Origin: Moringa oleifera
Lineage: Eukaryota > Streptophyta > Magnoliopsida > Brassicales > Moringaceae
Direction: 5' to 3'
Assembly (NCBI GenBank): GCA_021397835.1
Contig: JAJFZO010000049.1
Coordinates: forward strand, 377,001 to 441,000
Length of the DNA: 64,000 nt
Position 1 is the first letter of the stretch. Each line of letters starts with the position of its first letter. Positions 1 through 46,759 of this stretch are shown one piece after another. The translations under genes were made by a program, and so were the position numbers. The notes below the pieces were generated by a model. It saw nothing but the letters and a program-made list of their open reading frames with translations. It made no database searches and had not been told where the DNA came from.

Positions 1-799
1 GAACACAATATTGCATTCCTAGCAACCGGATCAGAAACGTGCACAACTTAAAAGGCAGACTACGATGACACCTCAAGTATGCTAAAAATAGATGTTATAA
101 GGAGAATTCAGAGACATTTTCAGTTTACAGCACCAAGATTGGAAGACCAATTATATCAACGATAAGGACATAGGTGTTCACTTAAAGCAGCAACTGTTTC
201 ACAGCAAAAGAAACTAAAATTAATCTTCCAGGAATTCAATCTAAACCAACATTATCTTGCGAAGTTGGGTCTAATAAAAAATTAAGCTAAATATATAATT
301 TGACTTAATAAATTATTGGCATTAATATATAATTGAGTGTAAGAACTAAGTTGGTCCAATGAATAAGTGGGCCTGACATTTGATGGGGCCTAATATGAAT
401 TAGGCTTATCTTATAATTGGACCTAGTAAATTATTGAGCTTAATATATAATTAGGCTAAAAATGAAACAGGCTTAATAATTAATTCAACCTAGAATACAA
501 TTAGGTCTGATAATTAATTAAGTCTAAGATATCATTGGTCACATCGATTAATTGGACCTAGCGTACATTAGGTCAAAAAAAAAAAAAAAAGACCTAAGAA
601 CAAATTGGAGCTAAGATATAATTGGCCCATTAATTTAAAGAGCGCCCCCTCTCTCCATAACAAGTAAAAGATTAATGTGAGTTAGCTGAAAAATAAGGGG
701 CCAGCTTAAGCCAATAATGATTCTACACAAGGTAAAGACCAAAGATAGACACACAAAAAAAAAAAAAAGAAAAGAAAAGAAAAAGATGTAATAATATGC
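1..799. other. Non-coding left edge (probable intron of the first gene)
   Basis: No exon-like reading frame is visible on either strand. The stretch holds a degenerate short-period repeat (about 270-640), an A16-type run near 575-590 and another A-rich run near 757-785. If the donor at 803-802 is used, this is the next intron of the coiled-coil gene. Confidence 0.5.
270..640. repeat. Degenerate 17/34-bp tandem repeat
   Basis: Successive segments of 33-34 bp begin TTGG, TTAGG or TTCAACC and end in TAATTAA or ATATAA, and each 34-mer looks like two 17-mers of the form TTRGGCYTAATATATAA. Examples begin at 334, 418, 452, 485 and 519. Divergence between copies is high, so this is an old AT-rich minisatellite. 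Confidence 0.55.
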
Positions 800-803
800 T
801 TAC

Positions 804-2570
804 TTCTTCTTGCGCTCTTGCCTCCTCGAAGGAGCAGCTAATGCCTCCATTTCTTTTTCAAATCGAAGGTCCTTTATCTGCTTCATCTTTCTCTTTCTCT
901 TTTTCTTTTCACCTGCCATGTTTTGCACATTTTCATCATCGCTATTGTCATGATTAAAAGACACCCCAGGTCCATCATCACCTTCATCTTCAATCACAGT
1001 AGCTTTTGGCTTTACTTCCTTTCCTGAGACAATTTTCTGAAGAAATCTTTGTGAGTTAAAAGGTCATACTTTTAAAGCATGGCAACAACTAACAAGAGTT
1101 CTTAGTTTTGATAACACAAACTGATGGAAACAGATGTACGATATGTATCAATGATTAATTAAACAAGCAAAAATATATCCAGAGATGTGACACGGCTGTT
1201 CAGGCAGTGGAAATAACATTAACCAAAGACGCATGGTATACTAAAAGCAACCTACTAAGCACTAATCAAAGCATGTTTCTAATTGAGTATTAAGAAAGGA
1301 GAAACTTTGTTCCAATCCTGGAATTGCATTGTGTAGATCCCATCAACATTAAGTCACAGGAAGGAGGAAACATGAAAGGGGAAACGTGAACGAGGAACAT
1401 GCAACAACCCCCGTACAGTAGACATGATGGGGTTGGATTATGGGTGACACATAGCCACTCTTGCAGTAAGCCACCGCCCAATACCCATTGCTCCTTATAC
1501 GCTAGCATAAAAAAGAGAAAGAGGGAGTAGAAAGAGAGGAAGGAAAAGAGAAAGGATGCAAGAAAACTGAAGGAAGAAAAGAAAATATTGTGGGAAGAAA
1601 AGAAAGAGGGAGAAAGAAAATAGAGAAAAAAAAAACAATGAAAGAGAAAAACAAAAGAAGAGGAAAGATCAGGGTAAAGAAGAAGGAAGAGAGAGAAAGC
1701 ATCCTCAATGAAGGTGAAAATGTGTACTATTTTTTCTTTTCTATTTGTGCATTGATTGGAACAAAAGAGAGAGAAAGCAAGGAGAGAGAAAGGGCACGGG
1801 TGCTTTTTGCAGTAAAGGGACAAGCTTCTTTTCTATTCTTTTCGTACTTTACCCCTATCTTTTTTTTTCTCTATCAGAAAAAAGAAGATCAAGGTAAAAA
1901 AATTACGGGTCATTTGAGAAGTAACAACAGTGAGCTCTTGGCTAAGAGAGAAGTCCAAAATTTTGTGGGTTAGAGTAACTCTTGAATTGGTGTAAGACAT
2001 CAGTTCCAGAGTTTAGAATCAAAGGTTCTTATCAAAACATGTTCTTATTGTTCTAGATTTTTGCATAGCTAAGCCCACCTACATTTCACCAAATTGCCGA
2101 TCTACATCTCCGTAAACTACCCACCACAAGCCTGACTCATTAAATTGCCCACCTACAGCTCGTTAAAATAGCTTCAGACTCAAATTCCTATAATCAGATA
2201 GCAATTTACAGATTTTGATTTCTACCTGACCGATCCCACCAATTTTGGGAATCCTCTCTCTGGACTAAGATCATACGGTTTTCTGTTTAGTAATTGAAGA
2301 GGACGAACCTTCATTGACCAAAATGTCCCACTCTTACGCAAAAATTAAAGTCGTTCAATTATAAAGTTTAATTTGATCAAAATCGATCAATCATGGTTTG
2401 TTTGGGAAAAGAGAAGGGTAACTCCAAGGTTTTAAATGACATTTTTTTCAATAAAAAATTACATATGCAAGCAACTAAATTTTAAATAGTATTATGATAG
2501 CACACTCCTTTAAGATCTCCCAGTTAGACTTCAGAAATGCCATAGAAAAACTATCAGGCCGCGCAGGGGG

Positions 2571-2603
<33 letters not shown>

Positions 2604-5600
2604 CGGGGCGGTATGCTTTCCTTATCACATTCCTTCAACGCACTCTATACCTCCTCCTCCCCAATCTGTCTTTCAATATTTTCTTGCAACTCAATATCTG
2701 TCCACTGAAATTTCAGCCCTTCCAATTTTGGTTGCCATTGCTCAGATTCTTGGCATAGCTTTTCTTAATAGTGACTAACCCCCTTCTTCAAGTCTTCCTC
2801 TTCTGTCAATATTTCCTTCAATATGCAACTAATTGACAAAGTTGTACCTTCTATAATCATTAGCCATCTTATGAAAAGAAGTCGTATTTCTATCACCGGC
2901 CTTTAACCACAAAGCCTTTGATTTCTGCCTCCACACTATCTCTTTTATTTTTAATAAATACACCAGCTCATTGTGGATAACCATGCTCTTTTTCTACAAC
3001 TCCCTAATGCTTCCAGCGCTCATGATTTAAGCCTTTTCTCTTTCCCAAGCTGCCAAACTTTTCTATACTCCACTTTTTTGCTTCCGTCTTAACTGCTTTC
3101 ACGTTTCTTGCTACCACATAGCTAGCATTTCCTTCTTGATTTACGCCTTCCCAACATTCCTTTTACTAATTTGTCAAAACCACCCTTGACTTGTAGCCAC
3201 ATATTTTCAAACCTAAATGGACAAGGACCTCATCTAATACCATCTACCACTAACATCAACGAATTGAGATTCGAGGTTGATCTAGGTAGCAACACCTATA
3301 GCATACTTGGAAACTTCTCTTCCCAACTATTGAAGACCAGCAACCTGTCTAGTCTGGACAAAGAAAGATTAACCCTCATGCTGGACCAAGTGAATAGTCC
3401 ACCTGAGAGGCAGATCTTGTAGTTCCAATTCTAAGATTATCTCGCAGAACTCACCAAAAAGATCACCCCCATTACCTATCCCTATTCTTTCATGCGAAAA
3501 TAAGACTTCATTGAAGTCACCTCCCAACACCCATGGAATCCCAGCACACCTTCTTTGATAGTCTTTGAAGTCCTCCCGTAACTCTTTCCTCTCTCCCCTA
3601 ACAATACTACCATAAACACCTGTGAAAATCCACTTAATTTCCCTATCCTCCATTTCAAAAACACAAGTTAGGGATTTCAAACCCATCCAGCAATCTTTTA
3701 CTCTGCCCAAACTACTATTCCATCATATTAGCACGCCCCCAGCATTTCCCTACCCCATAAGGTTTTCACCACACACTCCAACATTTCCTCCATTTTTGTT
3801 TCTTATAAACGGATCATGTCTGACTTCCATTTACTAAGTAACTGTTTAATTATGGCCTTTTTGTCCATCTTGTTGGCCCCTTTGCCATTTCAAGAAATAA
3901 TCTTAAAGATCATGGTTGTGCAGAATTTTCGAGCTCCTCGAAAACCCATTGTTTTTATCCTTACTCTTTCTTTCCTTCTCATAATTAATCCCGAATTCCA
4001 GCCTCCTCAATTCCCTACTTACATCTCGATCATTTCTCCTCTTAACTCCTTCCTTTCCCTTGGAAGAATTAACCAGCCATCTTTTCCTTTCTATTCTTGA
4101 GAACACGGAGAAAGCTTCATCCTCTAGACCATCAAAATTTCAATTCAACGATTTACAGATTCTAGCCAAGTCTCTTAGGACCCTTCTCAAAACCTCCTAA
4201 GCCACTCAAATCATCATATATCACCATCTTTGTTCCACCTACTGTTCAAACTCCCCTCCTTCAATGCTCGACTACCACTGTTAACACCCCTTCTCCTTCC
4301 CAAATCATCACTGCAAACTGCCAATCGTGTGATTTCGAGACACCCACCAACCCCCATTCAAACCCAATCTGCATCCTTGAAACCCAACTGACCATTCTAA
4401 AACAAATTGCATACCTGGTTTGAAAGTTCTGTCTTTTTCCCTTCATGATCTGTCATCGCCTGATTCTGGTTCTTCCTTAGAGGGAGTAATTAAACCCTTC
4501 AGGAAGAGCCTACCTTCTCCAGCTGAGCAATCTTTGTTGTCCTTGTCAGTTCCTTCACTATTTAGATCTTGTTGCGCAAACACCTACAAGATTTTTCCTT
4601 CATTAACTTTCTCCACTCTACTAGTGAGTTCGGGCTTCCAGCTCACTCCGGGCCTAGACCAAATAGGAGCCACAAGTCTTGGCCCCATTGGATGCACCAT
4701 CTTCACCCGTCGAACTGGTTTTGAAGGCTCTACCTCTCTAATGCCCTTAACAGCTCCGCTGTCAGCCACCGCTTGCTTCCAAGATAAAGCACTACTGCTT
4801 GCTAATCCCTTCCGGTGTGGCTCATCGACCATCACATATTTCTTCTCTTCCCCGCAATATGAGCAGACCTGCTTACCTGCCATTGCGACACCACCACCAC
4901 TTGATTCAGGCCACCTGGGGGCCTTGTCACCGTTTCAGTCACCAGACAACCTCCCTCTTTGTCCTATCCACTATTAACCTTCTATAATTCTCTCCCACTC
5001 GCCTCCACCAACCGAAACCCTTGCCACCATCCGGCATATCAATTGATCTCACTTTGCCCATCACAATCTCCGACATCCTTAAGAATATGTCGCTTGCATT
5101 CGAGCCAACAACCACTGAGAGTACTCTACTCCCCTCTCTCCTTTTCCTCATACATTCCTCCCTCTTCTTAGCCATCACCAAACCTTCCATTGACAGCCAC
5201 AGCCACTGAAAAGTCCTCTCTAGAAAAATGCAGTTAGACCCGTTTACCCTTACTCTGCTCAGTGATTCTCACACCTCCTCCTTCTCCCCCTGCATCGAGT
5301 TTGAAAATCTTGCTCTCAATCCTAATGGTGAAGATCACCTTACTTTTTCCGTACAAATCCTCTATGTATATAATTAAAAAACTCTTAATACGTGAACATA
5401 AAAATATGCAAACGTTCAACCTAGCTTGACTAGGCTTCTACCTACTAGATAGGCTTTCTTAATGTGAAATGAAAGTATAAATATGCAATCAAGCCACCTA
5501 GCTTATCTAGGTCTCCATCTGCTAGGATAGCTTCAACTTAGCACCATGAAAATGAGGACTTACTGGTTTTGATCAAGCTGAACTGAAGTGAATTGGGTCT

Positions 5601-6735
5601 GTCTAACAATGAATTCTACAAAACTTTACAAGAACTAACTAAAATAAAACTATAAGTAGGATACCATAACTTTTGCTCATGATGGATATTCATAAATACA
5701 TGATGCAAAATGCGTGAGAAATTTGCATGCAAAGAATGACGCAAGTTTTAATTGTAAAATATTCTATTGGGCTTGACATATTTCTAATAATGAAGAACAA
5801 ATGAAATTGAAGTGTTTAAAAAATTTATTGTAAAAAATTCTAAAGGAAACTGCCAAATTTAAGCCCAATTTTGCAAGTGTTAACTAAGCCCAGAGTTCAT
5901 TTCTTACTCTAATTCAATATTTATCTCTCTAAGCCCAGAACCCATTGTTTAATCCTATTGAGCTACTTCTTAAATGATGCATAATCGACTTAGCTTAGGA
6001 CCAAACACAACCCTTTTTAGATCAAACCCAAACTCTTCTCCTTTTTTTCCTTATTTTACCCTCATCTTCAATCTCCCTCTTTATTGCAAGAAGCCCTAAT
6101 GCCCTTTCTCTCTCCTTCCTCTCTCTCTCTCTCTCTCTTTTGTTTCAATCAAACTGCATAAATAAAAAATAATACACATTTTTACCTTCAGTTGAGAAGG
6201 TAAATTTGTTCACACAAATTTGTTTCCCAGACTTTTGAGCTTAGAAAAAGTCATCTGAGAAAAAGCAAAAACATAAGGACTCCCTAGAACTTTTTTACTT
6301 ATAATATGTTGAATCTCATTCTGCAATAACTAATTGTAATTTTCCTTTGATTTGATGAGATATATGATGAAAAGAACGAAACAAAAACATACCTTCTCGA
6401 CATCAGCGTCTCCTCTTTCTTTCCTTCCCTCAGTAGCTTTTAAAAACTTAACAGAAGCTAAAAGCAGATATTGATAACTCAATTAAGCACAAAAGCTAGA
6501 GCAATAACAACACTAAAGGTTAAAGATAAATAGAAGAAAACTATAGAGATCAGAGATTTCCTCAGCAGAGACAGGACTCACCGTGAGGAGAGGATGAGGT
6601 GAAGGACATGAGCCTACGGAGCTTCGAGGGTAAAGCGTCTACTTGGGAAGGATCAGGTGGAGGCGGGAGTCTGGTGGGCCCTCCATGAGCTACTAAGTAG
6701 TTCTTCTCTCTTCTTCTCTTCCCCTTTCCTCCCAT
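804..6735 (-). CDS. Small basic coiled-coil protein, C-terminal part outside the window
   Basis: Three exons can be joined: 6735-6582, 6457-6393 and 1036-804, with GT-AG borders and continuous frame (154+65+233 bp). The start chosen is the ATG at 6735, because the protein then begins MGGKGKRRREKNY, the conserved start of a plant-specific family. An upstream in-frame ATG at 6801 is possible. Next come a Pro-rich stretch (LPPPPDPS), the motif ALPSKLRRLMSFTSS, an acidic centre (DDGPG, NSDDEN) and a Lys/Arg-rich nuclear-type run (KKKRKRKMK). Reading straight on gives a TAA at 802-800, but that TAA lies inside a good splice donor (AA|GTAAGC), and relatives I remember continue for about 80 residues past this point. 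I therefore treat the gene as cut by the left edge. Position suggests correspondence to Arabidopsis At2g45520 (coiled-coil protein). The basic composition suggests a nuclear or nucleolar location; the function is unknown. Confidence 0.72.
1509..1704. repeat. Polypurine tract of about 195 bp
   Basis: On the + strand this stretch is almost entirely A and G, with only scattered pyrimidines. It is low-complexity sequence in the intron of the coiled-coil gene. Both strands show long open frames here only because stop codons are rare in such sequence; none is a gene. Confidence 0.8.
2490..5420 (-). mobile_element. Non-LTR retrotransposon (plant LINE, L1 type), 3'-truncated remnant
   Basis: Read on the minus strand from 5420 downwards. 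The ORF1-like N-terminal region is at 5190-4939 and 4883-4584. Next come endonuclease motifs at 3710-3369 (WIFTGVYG, then WVLGGDFNEVL and ER), the linker LWLKAGDRNT with FHKMA near 2900, and the first reverse-transcriptase residues (FSMAFLKSNWEI) near 2550-2500. The rest of the reverse transcriptase, the zinc-binding C-terminus and the poly-A tail are missing. Stops and frameshifts are frequent, so it is dead. It lies in the intron of the coiled-coil gene, in the same orientation as that gene. Confidence 0.8.
2566..2610. repeat. Poly-G run (32 consecutive G)
   Basis: G5, then C, then a run of 32 G at 2572-2603, then C, G4 and C. It sits inside the LINE, exactly where the reverse-transcriptase motif before FSMAFLK should be encoded. 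It may be a real homopolymer (strong G-quadruplex potential) or an assembly artefact. Confidence 0.9.
5401..5540. repeat. Diverged direct duplication, period about 78 bp
   Basis: The segment starting AAAATATGCAAACG at 5401 recurs as TAAATATGCAATCA near 5478. Both are followed by a CTAGCTT..CTAGG..CT(A/G)CTAG..TAGCTT pattern. It lies next to the 5' end of the LINE, in the same intron. Confidence 0.55.
6119..6138. repeat. (CT)10 microsatellite
   Basis: Ten uninterrupted CT units within a wider pyrimidine-rich stretch of the coiled-coil gene intron. Confidence 0.9.
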
Positions 6736-6839
6736 CTCTCGGTTTCTCTGCTCAAAAGAGCGCAAAGACTTAGGAGCAGCCCTACTGCTACTCTCTAACA
6801 AGCTGTGCAGAGAATTTGCCTAGCACTAGGCCCGGCTGC

Positions 6840-8073
6840 TTTCTGCTGAGGTCATTGGGGTAGGTGGGTTGTGTATGCCCAATCTTGGGCGGTGTTGAGT
6901 CAAGAAAGCTGATCCAATTTAAGGCCTTTACGACCCGTAATATCAAACTTCACATGAGGGCCCAAACTCGCTGCTTGGTCTAGGGCAAGGATCCGGTTTG
7001 AACCCATTATTTTTTTGAAAAATGAACAAATAAAAACAGAAAAAAATTAATTAAAAAAAAACCAACACTTATAAATTCATTGATCCATCATTTTAATTAC
7101 CTATTCACACCCAAAAACTCTCACTCTGAATTTCTCTAGAGTCATCAACTGAACCAGATATTTTGGAGGGCTGTCGGAAAAAAGAAAATGCCGTGTTGGA
7201 AGGGTATTTTGTATTGCTGTAAGATTTCATTTCCACTGGCCATTAACCATATCTACTAATAGTTCACTGAAACATGATTTGATTTCACTAGAAGCTCGAT
7301 ATGGTGCCGTTTAGACCATCTGGTTCATTGGTACTGGCATACTGTCAGTTAGCTTGTAGACAAGCATTGAAGAGAGAATCAGCTGATCAAACAATATGGG
7401 AAAATTACACTGCAAACTGCAAGAAGTGACTGACAGAAAGTGCAGATAGATGGTGCCGTAGGCTTCTAATATGCAACAGCACAGAAACCTGGTTACACAA
7501 GTCAGACTGCTGCCTTCCTGCCACTCTGATGATTATTGCTTGCTACATAATCCGTACATCTCCAGCATTGTGCATAATTTTTGGAATCTGGAAAACTTAC
7601 AATAAATTATCCAAGTCGAAATAACCTCAGTATACAAGCAAGATACATATTCTTGCTTGAAACCCCACAACTCCCAAGGAAGTCACTCAGCTTGATATGG
7701 TCGTAGAATGCATAAGAATGAATAGCTCTTGTATTTTCATTTACTATGTAATGAAAAATTGATGAACAAAAATGAACAGCTTAAGCCTCAGAGTAGCTAA
7801 TCAATCCACAATCAGCCAAATAAAAAAAAAAATTGTAGAACAACCCGCAATGAATCTAATAACAGCGCAGGCATCCAAGGAGAGGGTTGTTCTGCTTTCC
7901 AAATACATACATATGTTACAAGCACAAACACAGCCTGCACACTGTACTCTGCAACTGACTTGATTTCCAAACATGGCAGCAGCCAACAAGCCCTTCCTAT
8001 ATTCTTCCTAGTGGAATTCTAAAACTATCTTCTGTAACCATTTGCCAACTAATCCACATTTGATGCCCTACAA
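6840..8073. other. Spacer between the coiled-coil gene (5' side) and the BEACH gene (3' side)
   Basis: Both flanking genes are on the minus strand. The right half (about 7600-8073) should hold the 3' untranslated region of the BEACH gene, and the left end the promoter and 5' leader of the coiled-coil gene. No other coding frame, RNA gene or mobile element was recognised. Confidence 0.5.
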
Positions 8074-43854
<35,781 letters not shown>

Positions 43855-44930
43855 TATATTATTGCTTTAACAGTCTAGAAGATACTTATTCAAACTGCTT
43901 ACAGGCTGATGCACCTATAAGAAGTCAAAGTAAAGGAGAATTAAGTGTCACTTTAATACAATTAACAGACAAACAGTTTTAGGTTAAAGAAAAAGGGCTA
44001 ATGATATTAATAGTCACAAGAAAACAATTCATCAAAAAAAAAATCCAAATACAATTTTAGCTCAGATGACAGAAACTGACCAAATTCACTCCTCACTAGA
44101 ATCGGAAGCCACGGCTATCAACCAGATAGAATGAGAGTCAGTATTAAACACACTTGCTACAGAATTGCAAGATCAACTACAAGAGCCACACCAACTCAAC
44201 TACTCCTAGCATAACTTTGGCTTACTTAGCATGAGAATCTTTCTCAAATGTTGAACAAAAACAAGGCGATCATTCAATAGCATAAAAATGACATTCTCCT
44301 CCAATTCTCAGCAGCCGTGCAGAGAATCATTTAAAAGATTCTCATTGGGCGCTAAGAACTTCTCTGGTGCAGGAACGAATCCAATGTTTTGCATCTACGA
44401 GTTAGAGGATCCAGACCAAAAGTTTCAGATCCAGCTCAATCAGCTACCTACATGAAATAAATATGTACCTGTGCAAATATATGAATACAGCTATATATCT
44501 GATGAACACCTATAGCCAAACTGTTTTTCGAAATCATCTAAATGCAGATGTCTCCCGCAATGAAAATAAAAGAACAATGCAGAAGATCGATCAGGTCGAT
44601 AAAGAAAATGCATAGACATGTACACGTTTATGCATAGGATAAATGGACACTGACGAAACGATCTTAAATGATTTTAGAGAAAATTGCTGAGATTAAAAAG
44701 CATGAAGCTGAAATGGTCACTTATTCGCATAAAATTAAATTCAAATTTACGATAAAAATCGTAGCGCAAGATACTAACCTCTTTAAACAGGATTCTTCTT
44801 TCCAAGTATCGCAACAATCAATCGTTGCAGAGAAAAGAGAAAGAAACGAGAATGAGAGAAATCGGAGAAGACGAAAGAGGAGGCGACTTGGGCGCGAGAG
44901 AGATGGTGGATGGGAACCAATAGTAATAAT
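43855..44930 (-). promoter_or_regulatory. BCHC 5' untranslated exons and leader intron
   Basis: Upstream of the start codon, an acceptor (CTTATAG|GTGCATCAG) at 43915 suggests that the coding exon begins at about 43914. A donor (AAGAG|GTTAGT) at 44779 closes a pyrimidine-rich leader exon running up to about 44930 (CGCCTCCTCTTTCGTCTTCT). The leader intron would be about 0.86 kb. No coding frame is present. Confidence 0.5.
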
Positions 44931-46759
44931 TTAGGCCTTCTCGCTGGAGTTGCTCAGTCAAAAACAATGGAAGCATGAATGCAGAGGGGTTGGTTAAAAT
45001 GCTATGCCCAAGCCCTTTGGGAACTTCCCCACTTCTATTCCGTTTTAAATCTTTTTTATCTTAGCTTGTAAGTGAACATAAAATAAATCATCATCACCAT
45101 GATCTTACATGTTAGGTTCTTGGCGAATTGTCATGCAAAAACTACCACAGCTTTAACATATCATTGGAAGCCTAAGGAAACAATTTCATTACCTTTTTAT
45201 AAACACAAAATATGGAATTTATGCTCTGCATATCTAAATATTAATGGTGTTAAATAGGTAAATTGAGATATAACATTGTTATTTGTGAATTCAAGCACCC
45301 CATATTTCTTTTCATGGAAAGAGACATTAAGATAAAAGATTAACATGGATAATTCTTAAATTTGTAAACCCATTCACTGTAGTTGTTTGCAGTGTTTATT
45401 TTTATAATTACATTTTATTATCTTAGAAGATACTTACCTTAAACTCCTCGAGGTCTAAGCTTTAGGAAAACTCATATTTGTTTATTTTGAATTGCTATTT
45501 CAATTAAATATCACTGGTTAATAATAACAAACTTATTAACGTCCACATAATTTTTAAAACAGTAAAATATTATCCTTACAAAAGATGTAAAGGTAAATTT
45601 AAAAAAAAAAAAACAAAAACTCTTTATCACACTTGTTTTTTATTTTTTAAATTATTAAATTGAAAATGTTTTTTAATTTTTACTATTAAAATAAGTTTGT
45701 GAATTGAAACTTTATTTAATTTTATAAATAAAACTCAAAATATAGAATAAATTTTATTTAAATTATTTTTAAAGTATCTCAAATATGAAAACATTCACAA
45801 TCATTTTAGTTAATATTTCATTTAAATAAAATTAAAATATTACATATACAATTCATCTAACTCTTTTATTATGGTTAAAGCAAAAGATAAGTATAATTTA
45901 TTTATTTTTTTAATATTTACTCAAAATATAAAAATTTGGATGATCAATGTAGCCTTATGTTTCTAACAACGAATATATGAGCGAGCTTTCATATCTCACA
46001 TTATCTACTAACTATATTATTAAACAATCTATATCGTAACATAATTCAAATTCGAACAACATAATAATATTTTTATGTTTATGTCACGTTTTTAATTGTA
46101 TTGTTATTATTTGGAGAAAAGTTTTATTTCGCTGTAACAGATTGGATGAAGACCCAACTTGGGCTTGCTGATCTGGTAAACAGATTACGATTCGGTTGCA
46201 TTTTAAAATCCACTGGCGTTTAGGCTTCAGTGCCATGATTTATTCCTCAACGCCCATGTCTGCTAAATTGGGTCGGGCTAATTTAATTGTTGGCCCAATC
46301 CAGCTAGTGAATTGTTACTTAAGTGGTCTACGTCACATGGTCATGCACTGGTGCTTATGAGCAAAGCAATGGGGATTCTCTTATCTGATGGAGAAGACAT
46401 TTCACAAATTAAAAATCAACACATAGACACTGTGGTGGTCCATGATTTGTTGTGTGTTTTGCTTTATTTGGAAAGGAAAGAAATGGATTTACTTGAATGA
46501 ACCACAAACTTGAGTTTAGGAGAGGTGCGTAAACATGGACCACTCTCTAGTCCATTGTCTGTAGCTGACAAACGAGAACCCGGCGATGAAAATATGTATA
46601 ACGTGCTGGTCGTGCTTGCTCTTGCAGTTGCATATTGACCACAAATTTTATTTTATTTATTTAATGACAGATACTACCCAAGCCTTTTGGGAGCACATAA
46701 ATATGAGCAACTCTTACTCCAGGGGATACTAGGTAGTCACAAGAACCCACAGGCTTCAT
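44931..46759. promoter_or_regulatory. Divergent spacer between BCHC and the P450 gene
   Basis: The two genes point away from each other, so this 1.8 kb carries both promoters. It is very AT-rich from about 45060 to 46130, with no gene or clear mobile element. A TATA-like ACATAAATATG at 46694-46704 lies about 55 bp before the P450 start codon and would give a very short leader. From about 46270 on, the sequence is repeated in the second duplication unit. Confidence 0.4.

Noticed and set aside
270..640. CRISPR-like array of 34-bp repeats
   Set aside because: The repeats are contiguous and degenerate with no distinct spacers, and this is plant nuclear DNA.
800..997. A 65-residue open frame as a complete small gene
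   Set aside because: It is only part of the third exon of the coiled-coil gene; coding continues upstream to 1036 and the final TAA lies in a splice donor.
1290..1973. Long open frames on both strands (177 and 127 codons)
   Set aside because: They exist because the polypurine tract has few stop codons; the translated sequences are low-complexity and resemble no family.
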